From positions 248,001 through 312,000 of the forward strand of contig JADKIA010000009.1 in assembly GCA_016721465.1 (NCBI GenBank): a DNA stretch of 64,000 nucleotides. Direction: 5' to 3'. Positions within the stretch are counted from its first letter, which is position 1, and each line of letters begins with the position of its first letter. The position numbers and the translations under genes were made by a program. This document shows positions 1 through 9,546 of this stretch, in pieces. The DNA is from Ideonella sp. (lineage in GTDB: Bacteria; Pseudomonadota; Gammaproteobacteria; Burkholderiales; Burkholderiaceae_C). The notes under the pieces were generated by a model that was given only the letters and a program-made list of their open reading frames with translations, was not told the DNA's origin and did no database searches.

Positions 1-2
1 AC

Positions 3-1112
3 GAGGTGATCTCGCACCTGGCCCGCAGCCCCGAACTGCACGTGATCTCGGGCCTGTCCACCCGGGGCATGAAGGGCCGCCGGCTCACGGTGGAGGAAAT
101 CGCGGCGCACCTCGGCGCAGCGTACGTGGTGTCTGGGCGTTATCGGATGCACGACGACAAGGTGCGCTTGAACCTGGAGTTGGCCGACGCCCGCAACCGG
201 CACGTGTTGTGGGCCGACGGCTTCGACACCACGGTGCGCGAGGCCTTCGACCCCGAGCAGGCCCTGGCACACCGCATCGTGCAGCTCATCACCCACGCCC
301 TGCGCGAGCGCGAGCTGGAGCGGGCCACCACGCAGCCGCTGCCGACGCTGGAGAGCTACACGCTGCTGTTCGGGGCGATCAGCTTGATGCACCGGCTGTC
401 GCCGGGCGACTTCGATCTGGCCCGGCAGATGTTGGACGAACTGGCCCACCGCCATGGGCGCAGCGCCGTGGCGCATGCCTGGCTGGCCAAGTGGCATGTG
501 CTGCGCGCGGCGCAGGGCTGGTCACCGGACCCGAATGCCGAAGTGACCCACGCACTGGGCCGCGTGCAGCGCGCACTGGACGCCAACCCCCGCGACGGAT
601 TGGCCCTGGCGGTGGGCGGATTGGTGCAGGCCTATCTGTTGAAAGACCTGACCGCGGCCGGCCGCTACTACGAGGACGCACTGATCGCCAACCCCAACGA
701 ATCGCTGGCCTGGCTGTTCAGCTCCACGCTCAGCGCCTATCGCGGTGAAGGCAGCGATGCCGAACAGGCGGCCGAAATGGCCATGCGCCTGTCGCCGCTC
801 GACCCAATGAAGTACTTCATCGACTCGCTGGCCGCCACGGCCGTCGCGGGCAACCACAACTGGGTGAAATCGGAAGCGCTGTCGCTGCGCTCACTGCGCG
901 CGAACCGAACCCACGCTTCGACCTGGCGCACGCTGATCTATGCGCAGGTCATGCAGGACAAGATGGACGAGGCGCGCAAGTCGGTGCAGGAGTTGCGTCG
1001 CATCGAGCCCAGCTATTCGGTAAGCGTGTTCCGGGAGCGCTTTCCGGGACGCGGCGGGCCCATGGCGGCGCCCTGGGCCGAAGCCATGAGCCTGGCAGGG
1101 CTGCCGGACTGA
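3..1112 (+). CDS. TolB/FlgO-like plus TPR protein, 5' end outside window
   Basis: The reading frame is open from the first codon of the window, so the true N-terminus is probably upstream and the first in-window start (GTG at 6) should not be trusted. The visible N-terminal part (HLGAAYVVSGRYR, then LNLELADARNRHVLWAD) resembles the TolB-N/FlgO-like domain found in CadC-type regulators and class III adenylate cyclases. It is followed by about 230 residues of helical TPR-like repeats with the usual A/L spacing. In such proteins a DNA-binding or cyclase domain normally precedes this part, which would make it a sensor or regulator, but that domain is not visible here. It ends 46 nt before the PAP2-like gene and may be linked to it. 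The domain class is fairly sure; the function is not known. Confidence 0.6.
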   Translation, partial: EVISHLARSPELHVISGLSTRGMKGRRLTVEEIAAHLGAAYVVSGRYRMHDDKVRLNLELADARNRHVLWADGFDTTVREAFDPEQALAHRIVQLITHALRERELERATTQPLPTLESYTLLFGAISLMHRLSPGDFDLARQMLDELAHRHGRSAVAHAWLAKWHVLRAAQGWSPDPNAEVTHALGRVQRALDANPRDGLALAVGGLVQAYLLKDLTAAGRYYEDALIANPNESLAWLFSSTLSAYRGEGSDAEQAAEMAMRLSPLDPMKYFIDSLAATAVAGNHNWVKSEALSLRSLRANRTHASTWRTLIYAQVMQDKMDEARKSVQELRRIEPSYSVSVFRERFPGRGGPMAAPWAEAMSLAGLPD

Positions 1113-1158
1113 ACCGGCGCAAGCAACGGCAGGTTTTCAAACAAAAAGGGGAGCAATC

Positions 1159-2526
1159 ATGAGCGGATGGGGACCAATGGCCGGTTCGGCGGGCTCGGCA
1201 GGATCGGCGGGCAGCGCCGGGTCGGCAGGCAGTGCGGGCTCTGCGGGGAGCGCCGGCTCCGCCGGGAGCGCGGGCTCGGCATCGCCCATCGTGGGGCTGG
1301 ATGCGGTGATGGGCATGCCGGGGTATTCGGGGTTTGTGCCCAACACGATGCTGGCGCACAGCCTGACCTTGAGCCGGGACCTGCTGCTATCGGGTAGCGC
1401 GTTCAATGGGCTGACCAACGTGCCCAATCCGAAGTGGGGGAGTAGCGAGCCAGCTAGCAATGCAGATCGAATATTCCGACTTCAACCCAACGTTCGCGCA
1501 ATGCTGGCCGATCTGGAATTGGGTGCCAATATAACCTTTTCGGCAAATCAAAATCCAAAGTCCACCAAGATCGAGGCAACATCGACAAACTCGACAAAAA
1601 TGACGGTGAATATAACCCGTCCAAAATCCAAAATCTTTCAGGAGCAGACCAAAATCGTTTTGAGTTACGCCGACCTGCGGGCAGAGCGGATCAACGAAGT
1701 CGTATCTCAAGTGGTACCACAAACCACATTCTGGAGCGCAGTCGCCGGGCTGACGCCAGAACGCCACCGCTACACCTGGGAGCTGCTGGGTATCGGGTTC
1801 GCCTTTGTCACGAAGGTCGTGATGAAACTAAAGTTTGAATTGGATGCGCCACGACCGCAGGAATACTCTCGCCTTGTGCAACCAATCGTGCTCACACCGG
1901 GTTTTCAGGCCTTTCCGAGTGGCCATGCAACCGAGGCCTATTTTGCGGCGGAAGTAATTTCCGCCTTGAATGCAATGGCGTGTGACTTGAAACCACCAAA
2001 ACTCGAGGACCTCTATGGTCCAGCGGAAGCCCAGTCGCCGGCTGCACAAAATGCAGCATCTGCAGCATCTGCAGCATCTGCAGCATCTGCAGCATCTGCA
2101 GCATCTGCAGCATCTGCAGCATCTGCAGAGGATTCAAAAAAATCGACGGCACCACAAGGAAGTGAAGACGTCAGAATCCTGCGGACTCAATTGCATCGCA
2201 TGGCCTATCGCATCGCTGAGAATCGTGTCGTTGCTGGTGTGCATTTTCCCGTCGACAGCATCGCCGGACAGGCATTGGGTGTGCTGTTGGCGCAATACTT
2301 CCTTGCCTGTTGCATAGGTAAACACGACATCCCATCCGATTTTGCTTTGTTCAGCGGCGATTGCCCATCTAATATCGAACCCATATTGGACAAGACACTT
2401 TCTGGTGTAGGCACATATAACCTCGTGATGACCAAAAAGGGTGAGCTAGCCGTGAAAAATTTTAGCTTTTCATGCCCAGTGGTGGCAGCAATTTGGACAA
2501 AGGCGCTGGCGGAAGTGAAATTTTAG
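1159..2526 (+). CDS. PAP2 / vanadium-haloperoxidase-like protein with low-complexity repeats
   Basis: The 455-residue protein carries the three PAP2 superfamily motifs in order: a Lys...Arg-Pro motif (KLKFELDAPRP, about residues 222-233), PSGH at 253-256, and R356...H362...D366 (NRVVAGVHFPVD). The family covers acid phosphatases and vanadium-dependent haloperoxidases. The long spacing between motifs 2 and 3 looks more like the bacterial haloperoxidase-related group; this is inference. Eleven GSA tripeptides lie near the N-terminus and eight AAS tripeptides sit between motifs 2 and 3, probably as flexible linkers. No signal peptide or membrane segment is evident, which is unusual for a PAP2 lipid phosphatase. 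AGGGGAG supplies the ribosome binding site. Base composition falls markedly after about 1430, suggesting acquired DNA. It is followed closely by the S8 protease gene. Confidence 0.75.
   Translation: MSGWGPMAGSAGSAGSAGSAGSAGSAGSAGSAGSAGSAGSASPIVGLDAVMGMPGYSGFVPNTMLAHSLTLSRDLLLSGSAFNGLTNVPNPKWGSSEPASNADRIFRLQPNVRAMLADLELGANITFSANQNPKSTKIEATSTNSTKMTVNITRPKSKIFQEQTKIVLSYADLRAERINEVVSQVVPQTTFWSAVAGLTPERHRYTWELLGIGFAFVTKVVMKLKFELDAPRPQEYSRLVQPIVLTPGFQAFPSGHATEAYFAAEVISALNAMACDLKPPKLEDLYGPAEAQSPAAQNAASAASAASAASAASAASAASAASAEDSKKSTAPQGSEDVRILRTQLHRMAYRIAENRVVAGVHFPVDSIAGQALGVLLAQYFLACCIGKHDIPSDFALFSGDCPSNIEPILDKTLSGVGTYNLVMTKKGELAVKNFSFSCPVVAAIWTKALAEVKF
1183..1281 (+). repeat. Eleven in-frame Gly-Ser-Ala codon triplets
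   Basis: Eleven consecutive 9-base units each encode Gly-Ser-Ala. Third positions vary (TCG, AGC, AGT, TCT, TCC for Ser), so the DNA is not a perfect repeat. Varied codons with a constant peptide suggest the peptide itself is maintained rather than a recent slippage product. Confidence 0.9.
2053..2124 (+). repeat. Eight perfect tandem copies of a 9-bp unit
   Basis: The unit GCAGCATCT is repeated eight times without mismatch inside the PAP2-like gene and encodes Ala-Ala-Ser. Perfect repetition, unlike the GSA tract of the same gene, points to recent expansion by slippage. Copy changes would keep the frame and change only linker length. Confidence 0.95.
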
Positions 2527-2547
2527 CTCCGTGAAGGTTTAAATTCA

Positions 2548-4983
2548 ATGTGGTGGAGAATCAATTCCTTTGAGATACCAGTCGATGGTGGCGGCCGCAC
2601 GTCAATATCAGATTTCACCAACATTGATCCTTACCTGATTTGGCACTTCTTAATCGGGCAGCCTGCCAATGCCTCCCAGAGTCATGCTTCGAAGGAGGAA
2701 AGAACGGGGATTCTGGTTGAATTTGCAGATGCACCGCGCGCTTTGAGAACGCTGGGGATCTTGACTCCTTCGAGTGCGGTGGCGGGCCAGGCGATCAAGC
2801 ACACCGATATTGTTCCAACGCAGTTCAACTACATTCGATCAAACAAGGAGTCGACCCGATTCATTTCGTGTTTGGTAGGACCGGAGAAATTGATCGACCT
2901 GCTTCATGAATCTGCTTCGCCCAATTCGGGCGTGTTGCGTTTGGAACTGAGTGAAACCAGAAGGCGGTATGAGGGTGGTACCGCAACCACGGGGGGAAAG
3001 AATTCCTATCTTCAGCGAAACGATCAATATTCGACCAATGATTATCAGAAGCTTCTTTCCTTTCGGATAGGCAAGCAAGTCTTTGGCTTTTCGTTGATAC
3101 GCAAGACATCCACCATCGGAAAAGACCGTCCTTTGCCCCTGGTGTGCGTCGTGGACGATCGCTGCAACTTCGCCAGTGCGACGCTGCTGTTGGGAGATCA
3201 ATCGCGGATCAAATCGATCTGGATGCAAGGCCAAAGCCTGGAGCAAACGAAGAACGTCAATGAGGCGAATGCGGCCAACCCCGGCCTTTGGAAAGAGGCA
3301 GGAATACAACCGGCGGACGCGGCCGCCGGCAAGAAGCCAGACTCACCGATCGAATTGGTTGGCGGCGCCACTTACGGTTGGGTGATGGAACCCGAGATGG
3401 CTTCTGCCGGCACCGGGCAGAGCAGCCGGCAGGGCCAAAAGGCCGAACGGGAAAGTGAACCGGAGGCCTATCGCAAGGCCCGATACAACCATCCGACGCG
3501 CCGTTGGAGCCATGGCAGCGCGGTGCTGGATCTCGTGGCTGCGGGTGAAGTCTGGGGAACCCGCTCGCCTGGTCAGTGGTGGGCACCCCAGAAGTGGCCG
3601 CGCGCGGTGGCGCCACCTCGCGTCTGCTTTGTGCAGTTGCCCAGCGAGACGATCGAAGACACCTCCGGCGGATCCTTGGCCAGTCATGTGCTGGACGGCA
3701 TCCATCACGCGTTGGAAAGTGCCCAACCGAATCAGCAGGTGATCGTCAATGTCAGCTATGGCACGCACAGCGGGGCGCACGATGGCACCTCGATGTTCGA
3801 GTGCGCCATTGCTGAACTTCTGGAGTTCTACGACGGCAAGGCCGAGGCGCAGGGCAAGACGTTGCATGTGGTGTTGCCGGCGGGCAATTCGCATCTGTGG
3901 CGGTGCCATGCCAGCCAGTGGCTGTGTGAAGGCAAGACCGCCTCGGTCCGCGAGTTGCGTTGGAAGGTGCTGCCCGACAACCCGGACGACAGCTTTCTTG
4001 AGCTTTGGTTGCCCCATGATGCGAAGGTGTCGCTCCACATTCAGGCGCCGGATGGGCAATACCTTGACTTGAATCTCGGGGAATCCGAGGGCACCAGGGA
4101 AGTGAACGGGCAGGTGCACGTTCTCGTGCCAACTGGTCGCCAGGCGGAGCCAGAAACCTACGCGGCGGCCGTCATTGCACCGTTGAGAGTGCCCCAAAGC
4201 CAATCGCGCAGGATGGTCCTGGTGGTGGTTCGAGCTTCATTGCCTGTCGCCGCAAAACGACCTGAGCAACCGCTGATCCCGCGGCCGGAGAAGGAGCGGG
4301 GGCAACACGGCATCTGGACCATCAGATTGCAAAAGCCTGAAGGCGCCTCGCCCTTGCGATTCGACGCCTGGGTTCAGCGGGCAGACGCCGCGCCCGGACG
4401 CGGGCCTCGCGATCGTGGTTACCTGGGTCGGCAGTCCTATCTGCTGGAGACGAAGGACTGTGGTGACGTGACCGATGGCAACGGTGACATCGACCAGCGC
4501 TGCACGATGAATGGCATCGCCACGTTGAAGCACGACCGCCTGTATGTGATCGGCGCCATGCGTCGCAGCGATGGCAGCATTTCACACTACTCGGCTGGCG
4601 GCCCGAACGCGGGTTGCGACAAGCGCTTCGACGGGCCCGACTGGGTCGTGCCTGCGGACGAGAGCTTCAACAACGCGGGCCTGTTGACCACTGGCGTGCT
4701 GTCGGGTTCGCGTCAACGCGTGCCCGGCACCAGCATGGCGGCTGCGGCTTTCACCCGTTTGCTGTACGAGCATCTGGCAAGACGTCCGAGCGCCGACGAC
4801 CTGTGCGGGCCCCCCCCCGATCACCCCACCCGACTGCCGAACGTGGCCTGCGGAGCGCCTCAGCACGCCGATCCCATGCACCGCGGTGAGTGTGTGCGCC
4901 TGATGCCGACCAACGTGGACGGCACGCTGGACTTTCCATGCGCGGCCGGGTCATCGCCTCCCAGCTGCAAACGGCCGGCGTGA
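2548..4983 (+). CDS. Subtilisin-like (S8 family) serine protease
   Basis: The 811-residue protein shows the S8 order Asp-His-Asn-Ser. Asp is at about 203/204 (CVVDDRCNFA), His322 lies in SHGSAVLDLVAAGE, the oxyanion Asn447 in LPAGNSH, and Ser729 in VPGTSMAAAA. The 281-residue stretch between the His and Asn motifs and Ser is long for the family. About 200 N-terminal residues are unrecognised, and the start (MWWRINSFEIPVDGGG) has no signal peptide or evident propeptide, so secretion is not supported. The gene follows the PAP2-like gene by 21 nt and is probably cotranscribed with it. The first ~800 nt are less GC-rich than the rest, as in the preceding gene. The stop codon lies inside the left arm of a strong hairpin. 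Substrate unknown. Confidence 0.8.
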   Translation: MWWRINSFEIPVDGGGRTSISDFTNIDPYLIWHFLIGQPANASQSHASKEERTGILVEFADAPRALRTLGILTPSSAVAGQAIKHTDIVPTQFNYIRSNKESTRFISCLVGPEKLIDLLHESASPNSGVLRLELSETRRRYEGGTATTGGKNSYLQRNDQYSTNDYQKLLSFRIGKQVFGFSLIRKTSTIGKDRPLPLVCVVDDRCNFASATLLLGDQSRIKSIWMQGQSLEQTKNVNEANAANPGLWKEAGIQPADAAAGKKPDSPIELVGGATYGWVMEPEMASAGTGQSSRQGQKAERESEPEAYRKARYNHPTRRWSHGSAVLDLVAAGEVWGTRSPGQWWAPQKWPRAVAPPRVCFVQLPSETIEDTSGGSLASHVLDGIHHALESAQPNQQVIVNVSYGTHSGAHDGTSMFECAIAELLEFYDGKAEAQGKTLHVVLPAGNSHLWRCHASQWLCEGKTASVRELRWKVLPDNPDDSFLELWLPHDAKVSLHIQAPDGQYLDLNLGESEGTREVNGQVHVLVPTGRQAEPETYAAAVIAPLRVPQSQSRRMVLVVVRASLPVAAKRPEQPLIPRPEKERGQHGIWTIRLQKPEGASPLRFDAWVQRADAAPGRGPRDRGYLGRQSYLLETKDCGDVTDGNGDIDQRCTMNGIATLKHDRLYVIGAMRRSDGSISHYSAGGPNAGCDKRFDGPDWVVPADESFNNAGLLTTGVLSGSRQRVPGTSMAAAAFTRLLYEHLARRPSADDLCGPPPDHPTRLPNVACGAPQHADPMHRGECVRLMPTNVDGTLDFPCAAGSSPPSCKRPA

Positions 4984-5000
4984 CGGTTTCACGCCGGCCG
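4972..5000. terminator. Strong hairpin between convergent genes
   Basis: A perfect 12-bp stem (4972-4983 with 4989-5000) with a 5-nt loop contains the protease stop codon. It sits between the convergent S8 protease and LuxR genes, where it could act for both. There is no clear T run on either side, so a Rho-independent role is likely but not certain. Confidence 0.65.
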
Positions 5001-5013
5001 CACGGCCAAGGCC

Positions 5014-5742
5014 TCACGCCGCCATCCGCAACGAACTCACCATCGGCGGCAACACCGCCACCTGCCGCACCAGATCGCGGATGTTGTCCGCGCCGGTCTT
5101 GGCGCGGATGGCGCTGATCTGCGTGCGCACAGTGGCGATGCCGACCTCGTGCAGGTCCGCCACCTCGCGCGGGTCCAGGCCCTGGCACAGGGCTTCGAGC
5201 ACGCGGGTTTCGGTGGGCGTCAGGCCATGGCTGCGGGCGAAGCACTGCACCGAGAGGCGCTCGCAGACCTGGCGCTTGCCCATCAGCAGCAGAGTGGCGG
5301 GCTGCTGAGCGGGGCCCACCGGGCCGAGCGGCACCACGGCCACGCTCACCGGCTGGCCGGGCTCGCCCAGCGTCACCAGCTTGCGCAGGCCACGCTGGGC
5401 GCCGGTGAGGGCGTCGTGCAGCTTGACCACGTCGCATGAAATGCGCGCGCGCAGCTCACGGCCCAACATCTGAAGCGGGTGTCCGGCATCGAGCTCGGCG
5501 CGTGCGGCGTGGTTGGCATGCAGCACCTGCGAGCCGTCCACCAGCAGCAGCATGCCGTAGTCGATCTCATCGAGCATCAAGGCCAGCCAGTGCGCTGGCA
5601 ACGGGGTGGCACGACGGCGCTCCGGGCCGTTGTATCGAGCGTTGGGTGCTTGGGTGACGGTATCCGGCCGGTTGAGTGCGTTCACCAGCGCGGTGACGGT
5701 GCCCATCAGATCGGTCGGCGCGGTTTGGATCGTGTCGAACAT
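5014..5742 (-). CDS. LuxR-family transcriptional regulator
   Basis: The 242-residue protein has a C-terminal LuxR/GerE helix-turn-helix at about residues 170-230 (LTPTETRVLEALCQGLDPRE, then GIATVRTQISAIRAKTGADN). The N-terminal ~150 residues look like a PAS-type input domain (LMLDEIDYGMLLLVDGSQVL), without a response-regulator phosphoacceptor Asp or a clear autoinducer domain. A ligand-, redox- or light-sensing orphan regulator is therefore most likely. It is convergent with the S8 protease gene. Its targets are not visible here. Confidence 0.8.
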   Translation of the reverse strand: MFDTIQTAPTDLMGTVTALVNALNRPDTVTQAPNARYNGPERRRATPLPAHWLALMLDEIDYGMLLLVDGSQVLHANHAARAELDAGHPLQMLGRELRARISCDVVKLHDALTGAQRGLRKLVTLGEPGQPVSVAVVPLGPVGPAQQPATLLLMGKRQVCERLSVQCFARSHGLTPTETRVLEALCQGLDPREVADLHEVGIATVRTQISAIRAKTGADNIRDLVRQVAVLPPMVSSLRMAA

Positions 5743-5986
5743 GGCGTCTCTCCTTGGGTTGCCGGCATCAGCGGGCTTGGCCGCTGCTGTGGTGCGCAGA
5801 TCGTAGGCAGACCCCTTTCGCCCAGGGGGTGATGTATTGGCACCGGATTTGTGACTTGTTTACCTTGGCGCGCTCTGGGTCCCCAAGCCGTCGGATGACG
5901 CCGGCTGGTGATCCGCGCGCTTGGGGATGACCGGTGTGCCGGGGCGTCGCACGCTGCAGGCCCTTGCCACTCTCATGGAGCCTGTC

Positions 5987-6292
5987 ATGTCTTCGAAACG
6001 CTTTCCTGCTCCCAGCCTGCGCGAGCGCCTGGCCTGCGCCGCCGGTGCCCTGCTCACCACCACCGCCGTGCTGGCGGCGTTGTTGGGCGCCTTTCATCAG
6101 CTCTCGGCCGACCCGTGGCTGCTGCCCACGCCGGAGGTGCTGGAGCTGGCTGCGCAATGCCAGGCCCGGCCTGAGCGGGTGGCCCGCGAGGCCTGCCTGC
6201 ACCAGGTGGTGGCCTCGCGGGTGAAGCCCGGCGCGGGCGATGCACGCCTGGCGCGCCGCGAGCTGCCCGCCGACGGCAGCACCAGGCCGTAG
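5987..6292 (+). CDS. Small single-pass membrane protein, unknown
   Basis: The frame opens at 5921, but ATG 5987 places a positively charged start (MSSKRFPAPSLRERL) ahead of one hydrophobic segment, ACAAGALLTTTAVLAALLGA. About 65 hydrophilic residues follow with two Cys (AAQCQ, REACLHQ) and an Arg-rich tail. No family was recognised. Codon use matches the neighbouring genes, which is the main support for it being real. Confidence 0.45.
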   Translation: MSSKRFPAPSLRERLACAAGALLTTTAVLAALLGAFHQLSADPWLLPTPEVLELAAQCQARPERVAREACLHQVVASRVKPGAGDARLARRELPADGSTRP

Positions 6293-6345
6293 TGGCCGGC
6301 GGCCCGGGCCACCCGCCCGGGCCGCTTCCGTCTCGACCGCTCAGC

Positions 6346-6627
6346 TCACCCCGTCACCGTGCGCAACACCGCCCTTCCCACCACCCGGGCCTTCTGCGTC
6401 AGCGTGAAGCGCTGGAAGTTGGTCTTGACCACGCCTTCGGTGAAGGCGGTGCGCTGGCTGTCGTCGATGGCCACCTCCACGATCACCGGCTGGCCGGCGC
6501 GAGCCGTGGCGTTGGACGCGTCGGCCTGGTGTTGGCAATCGGCGCCGGTGGCGATCTTCAGGCGCAGCTTGGCGGGTGCCGGGCGGACCTCGGGCTGCCA
6601 GCGCGATCTCGGGCGAATCGCGCGGCT
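6346..6627 (-). pseudogene. Coding-like C-terminal fragment without a start
   Basis: This frame reads as convincing protein in its last ~75 codons (PAPAKLRLKIATGADC, VIVEVAIDDSQRTAF, ending VLRTVTG) and ends at TGA 6346-6348. An in-frame TGA lies just upstream at 6628-6630 and there is no ATG. An ATG in the neighbouring frame (6631) opens a short peptide that would join it only after a one-base shift. It may be a decayed gene or carry an assembly indel. It directly follows another frameshifted gene on the same strand. Confidence 0.4.
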
Positions 6628-6710
6628 TCATGCGGCGCTGCTGGGGCCTCAAGGGCCCGGCCCGGGGTCGCACGGCGGCGGCCCCGGGCCGGGTGCCCAT
6701 CAGCAGACCT

Positions 6711-8463
6711 TCACTGGAACGTCACCCGGCTCAGCAGCACGCCCTGGCCACGGTCCACCGAATACAGCAGGTACTCGAAGTAGCTGCGGCTGGCCATGTC
6801 CTTGGGCAGCGGCAATACTGGCCACTGGCCCAGCGAGGTCGCTTGGGAGCCGGGGTAGGAGCGGTCGAGCGAGCGCAGCTTGGGCCAGCTGGCGCCTGCG
6901 GCGATGCCGGTCTTCAGCCCCTCGAAATACTCCCAGCTCTGCAGCAGGCGGAACGTGCTGCCGTCGGGCAGTGCGGCCTGCGGGGTCCAGGTGACGCCGA
7001 TGGCGCTGGGGGTGGCGCTCAAGCGCGTTGCTGCGCACGCCGTTGATGCCCAGCCCGCCGAAGTTCAGCCGCGCGAAGCGGTCGTTGCTGGTGGGCTGGC
7101 TGCCGCTGCCGGCCATGGCGACGAAGGTCTGGGGCAGCGTCTTGAGCGTTTCGTAGTAGGTGGCGATGGGCGTCTTGTTGGCGTGGCCGTTGACGGTCTT
7201 CCAGCCGTCGTCGTTGTAGACATCGAGTCGGTAGACGCCGCCGACCACCCAGCCCTGGCTGGCGAAGGCCTGGTCGGCCGCGGCATCGGGCGTGGCGGTG
7301 AAGCCGTGGCCCCAGTTGTCGCCCTGGGCGCCGTAGCTCAAGCAATCCGAGGCACTGGCCACTGGCGTACCGGTGCCGGCGATGCCGCAGTAGCGAAAAC
7401 TGTCGTCATCCTGGAAGTTGAGGTAGTTGCCGGTCTTGCCGGCCAGCTCGGGTGCCGAGCGCATCAGGAACGGCGAGACCATCTTCCACGACCAGGGCAC
7501 GCTGGCGCCGTTGATGGTGGCGGCCGGGCCGGGCCCGCTGACCACCACGTACTTGGCATGGGCCATCGGGTCGTTGACCGAGATGCGGACATCACGGCGA
7601 TAGCGCACCGACGGGTTCAGCGGCGCGCCGGTGGCGATGGCGTAGCGCTCCTCGCGCGTCATGCGGGCCAGCACCGAGAAGCTGACCAGCCGCTGGTTGC
7701 CGAAGAAGCGCCAGGCCGGGCCGGTCTGCGCGGTGTTGCAGCCCGGCGTGCCGGCCGAGCTGCCGGAGATCAGCGTTTCGGTGGCGTCGCGGGCGGTGCT
7801 GCCGTCCTTGTAGACCACGTCGTAGGACACATCCACCTCGCGCCGGGTGCTTCCATCGGGATTGAGCCGCTCGCGCAAGGCCAGTACCTGGACCTTGGTG
7901 CGCTGCGCACCGACGCGGTAGCTGTCCCGGGCCCGGTTGCGCACGAGGTCGCTGTCGAAGTCGGCGATCAGCCAGGCCCGGGTGCGACCGCCGCCGCGGT
8001 AGCAGGCGTCCTGCAGCGAGGCCGCGGCGGCGCCATTGGCCGGAACGGCCTTGGCCCACTGCGCATCGAACGAGGCCATGAAGGCCTTGATCTCGGCCTC
8101 GGTGTCTGGCGGCAGCGGCGTGGCGCCTTGCAGCGTGAAGACGTAGTTGCCTGTGTTGAGCAACTTGACGTCGACGTAGGTCTCCGCACCCACCTTCACC
8201 GCGGGCATCGTCAGCACGCCGCTCGGCGCGTCGTAGTTCGCCACGCCGGGGCCGGCGGGCTTTTGTTCCGTGGCGCCTTGCAGCGTGAAGACGAAATTGC
8301 CGCCATTGAGCAGGGTGACGTTGGTGAAGGTGCTGGCCCCGACGCTCACCGACGGGATCGTCACCAGTTGCGTCGCCGCGTCATAGACGCTGACCTGAGC
8401 GTCCGCCGATTGAATGATGCAAGCCGCCAGTGCGAGTGCGGTCCGTTGGATGCCTTGGCCCAT
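6711..8463 (-). pseudogene. Secreted protein with two N-terminal repeats, frameshifted near 7021
   Basis: ATG 8463 precedes a signal peptide (RTALALAACIIQSADAQ). Two copies of a ~45-residue repeat follow, each ending NxGN(F/Y)VFTLQGAT, then a ~350-residue domain of unknown function. Around 7018-7026 the frame shifts by one base. Before it the protein reads FGGLGINGVRSNAL and then degenerates; the adjacent frame continues sensibly from SATPSAIGVTWTPQ to SRVTFQ and stops at 6711. Removing one base from CTTGAGC restores a continuous protein of about 583 residues. It is either a recent pseudogene or a sequencing error. Its function is unknown. Confidence 0.6.
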
Positions 8464-8684
8464 GATGCCTCTCCAGTTCGTTGATGACACGGGGCCATGC
8501 TAGGAACGGGGGGGTGAGGGCGTCATCCGCAGCTTGAGTGATCGGCGCGCCGGCGCCTTGGTGCGGCGTCCCTTGGGCTGTGGAGACTCAACGCCGATGG
8601 CCACTGGCTTTTGCGCCACGTCGCTTCGCTGCGTCCTCCCGCGCCTGCGCGGGCCGGTTCGGGGTGCGCGAGTTCGCGGAGGCT

Positions 8685-9497
8685 TCAGGCCCCAGGCTCG
8701 TCCGCGTCGGCGTCCTTGAACGCCCCATGTCGGCCTGCGCCGGCGGCGAAACGGGCCGCGCCGGCCAAGCCCTCCGCAGCCACCACCTGGAAGCCTCCGG
8801 CCCCTTCACGCCGCAGCGCCTCGGCCAGCGGCAAGTCCCACTGCGCAAACGCCGACGCCCGGTCGGCGCGCAGGCAGTCTTGCGGAAAAGCCGCCAACTG
8901 CCGCGCCAAGGCCTGCGCCGTGGCCAGCGCCTGGCCATCGTCGACGACGCGGTTGGCCAGGCCCATGGCCAGCGCCTCGTCGGCGCCCACGGCGCGCCCG
9001 GTGAGGATCAGGTCCAGCGCGCGGCCCATGCCGATGAGCCGGGGCAGGCGGATCGTGCCGCCATCGATCAAGGGCACGCCCCAGCGCCGGCAAAACACGC
9101 CGAAGGTGGCGCTGCGGCCCACCACGCGAAGGTCGCACATCAGTGCCAGCTCCAGCCCGCCGGCCACGGCATAACCTTCGATCGCAGCGATCACCGGCTT
9201 GCCGAAGGCCATGCGCGTCGGGCCCATCGGCCCCGGCCCGGTGCCATCGGGTTCGATCGCATTGCGCGTGGCCGGGTCGGCCAGCGCCGCCAGATCGGCA
9301 CCCGCGCAGAACTGCCCGCCGCCACCGGTGAACACCGCCACCTGCAACTCGGCATCGGCCTCGAAGCGCTCGAAGGCCTGGCGCAAGGCCAGCGCGGTGG
9401 GGCCGTCGACGGCATTGCGCCGCGCCGGCCGGCTGAGGGTGATCGTGGCCACCGGGCCGTCGGCCGCAAAGGCAACGCTGTCGAGCGATTCGGTCAT
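8685..9497 (-). CDS. Enoyl-CoA hydratase/isomerase (crotonase) family
   Basis: The 270-residue length is normal for the family. The first oxyanion-hole segment is FCAGADLAAL, and the second is IAAIEGYAVAGGLELALMCD. The usual first catalytic Glu position of classical hydratases reads ...RRWGVPLIDGGTIRLPRLIG, which is the common arrangement in crotonases annotated as hydratase or isomerase. It probably acts on an acyl-CoA in fatty- or aromatic-acid breakdown. The substrate cannot be predicted. Neighbours give no pathway context. It is about 50 nt upstream of, and co-oriented with, the unknown secreted protein gene. Confidence 0.8.
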   Translation of the reverse strand: MTESLDSVAFAADGPVATITLSRPARRNAVDGPTALALRQAFERFEADAELQVAVFTGGGGQFCAGADLAALADPATRNAIEPDGTGPGPMGPTRMAFGKPVIAAIEGYAVAGGLELALMCDLRVVGRSATFGVFCRRWGVPLIDGGTIRLPRLIGMGRALDLILTGRAVGADEALAMGLANRVVDDGQALATAQALARQLAAFPQDCLRADRASAFAQWDLPLAEALRREGAGGFQVVAAEGLAGAARFAAGAGRHGAFKDADADEPGA

Positions 9498-9546
9498 GGC
9501 AGGGCCTTTCAGGTGGGGCGTGCTCAGGCGTTCGGCATCGCCGAGT

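Noticed and set aside
2053..2124. Possible CRISPR or VNTR intergenic repeat
   Set aside because: It is a 9-bp codon repeat inside an open reading frame, too short for CRISPR.
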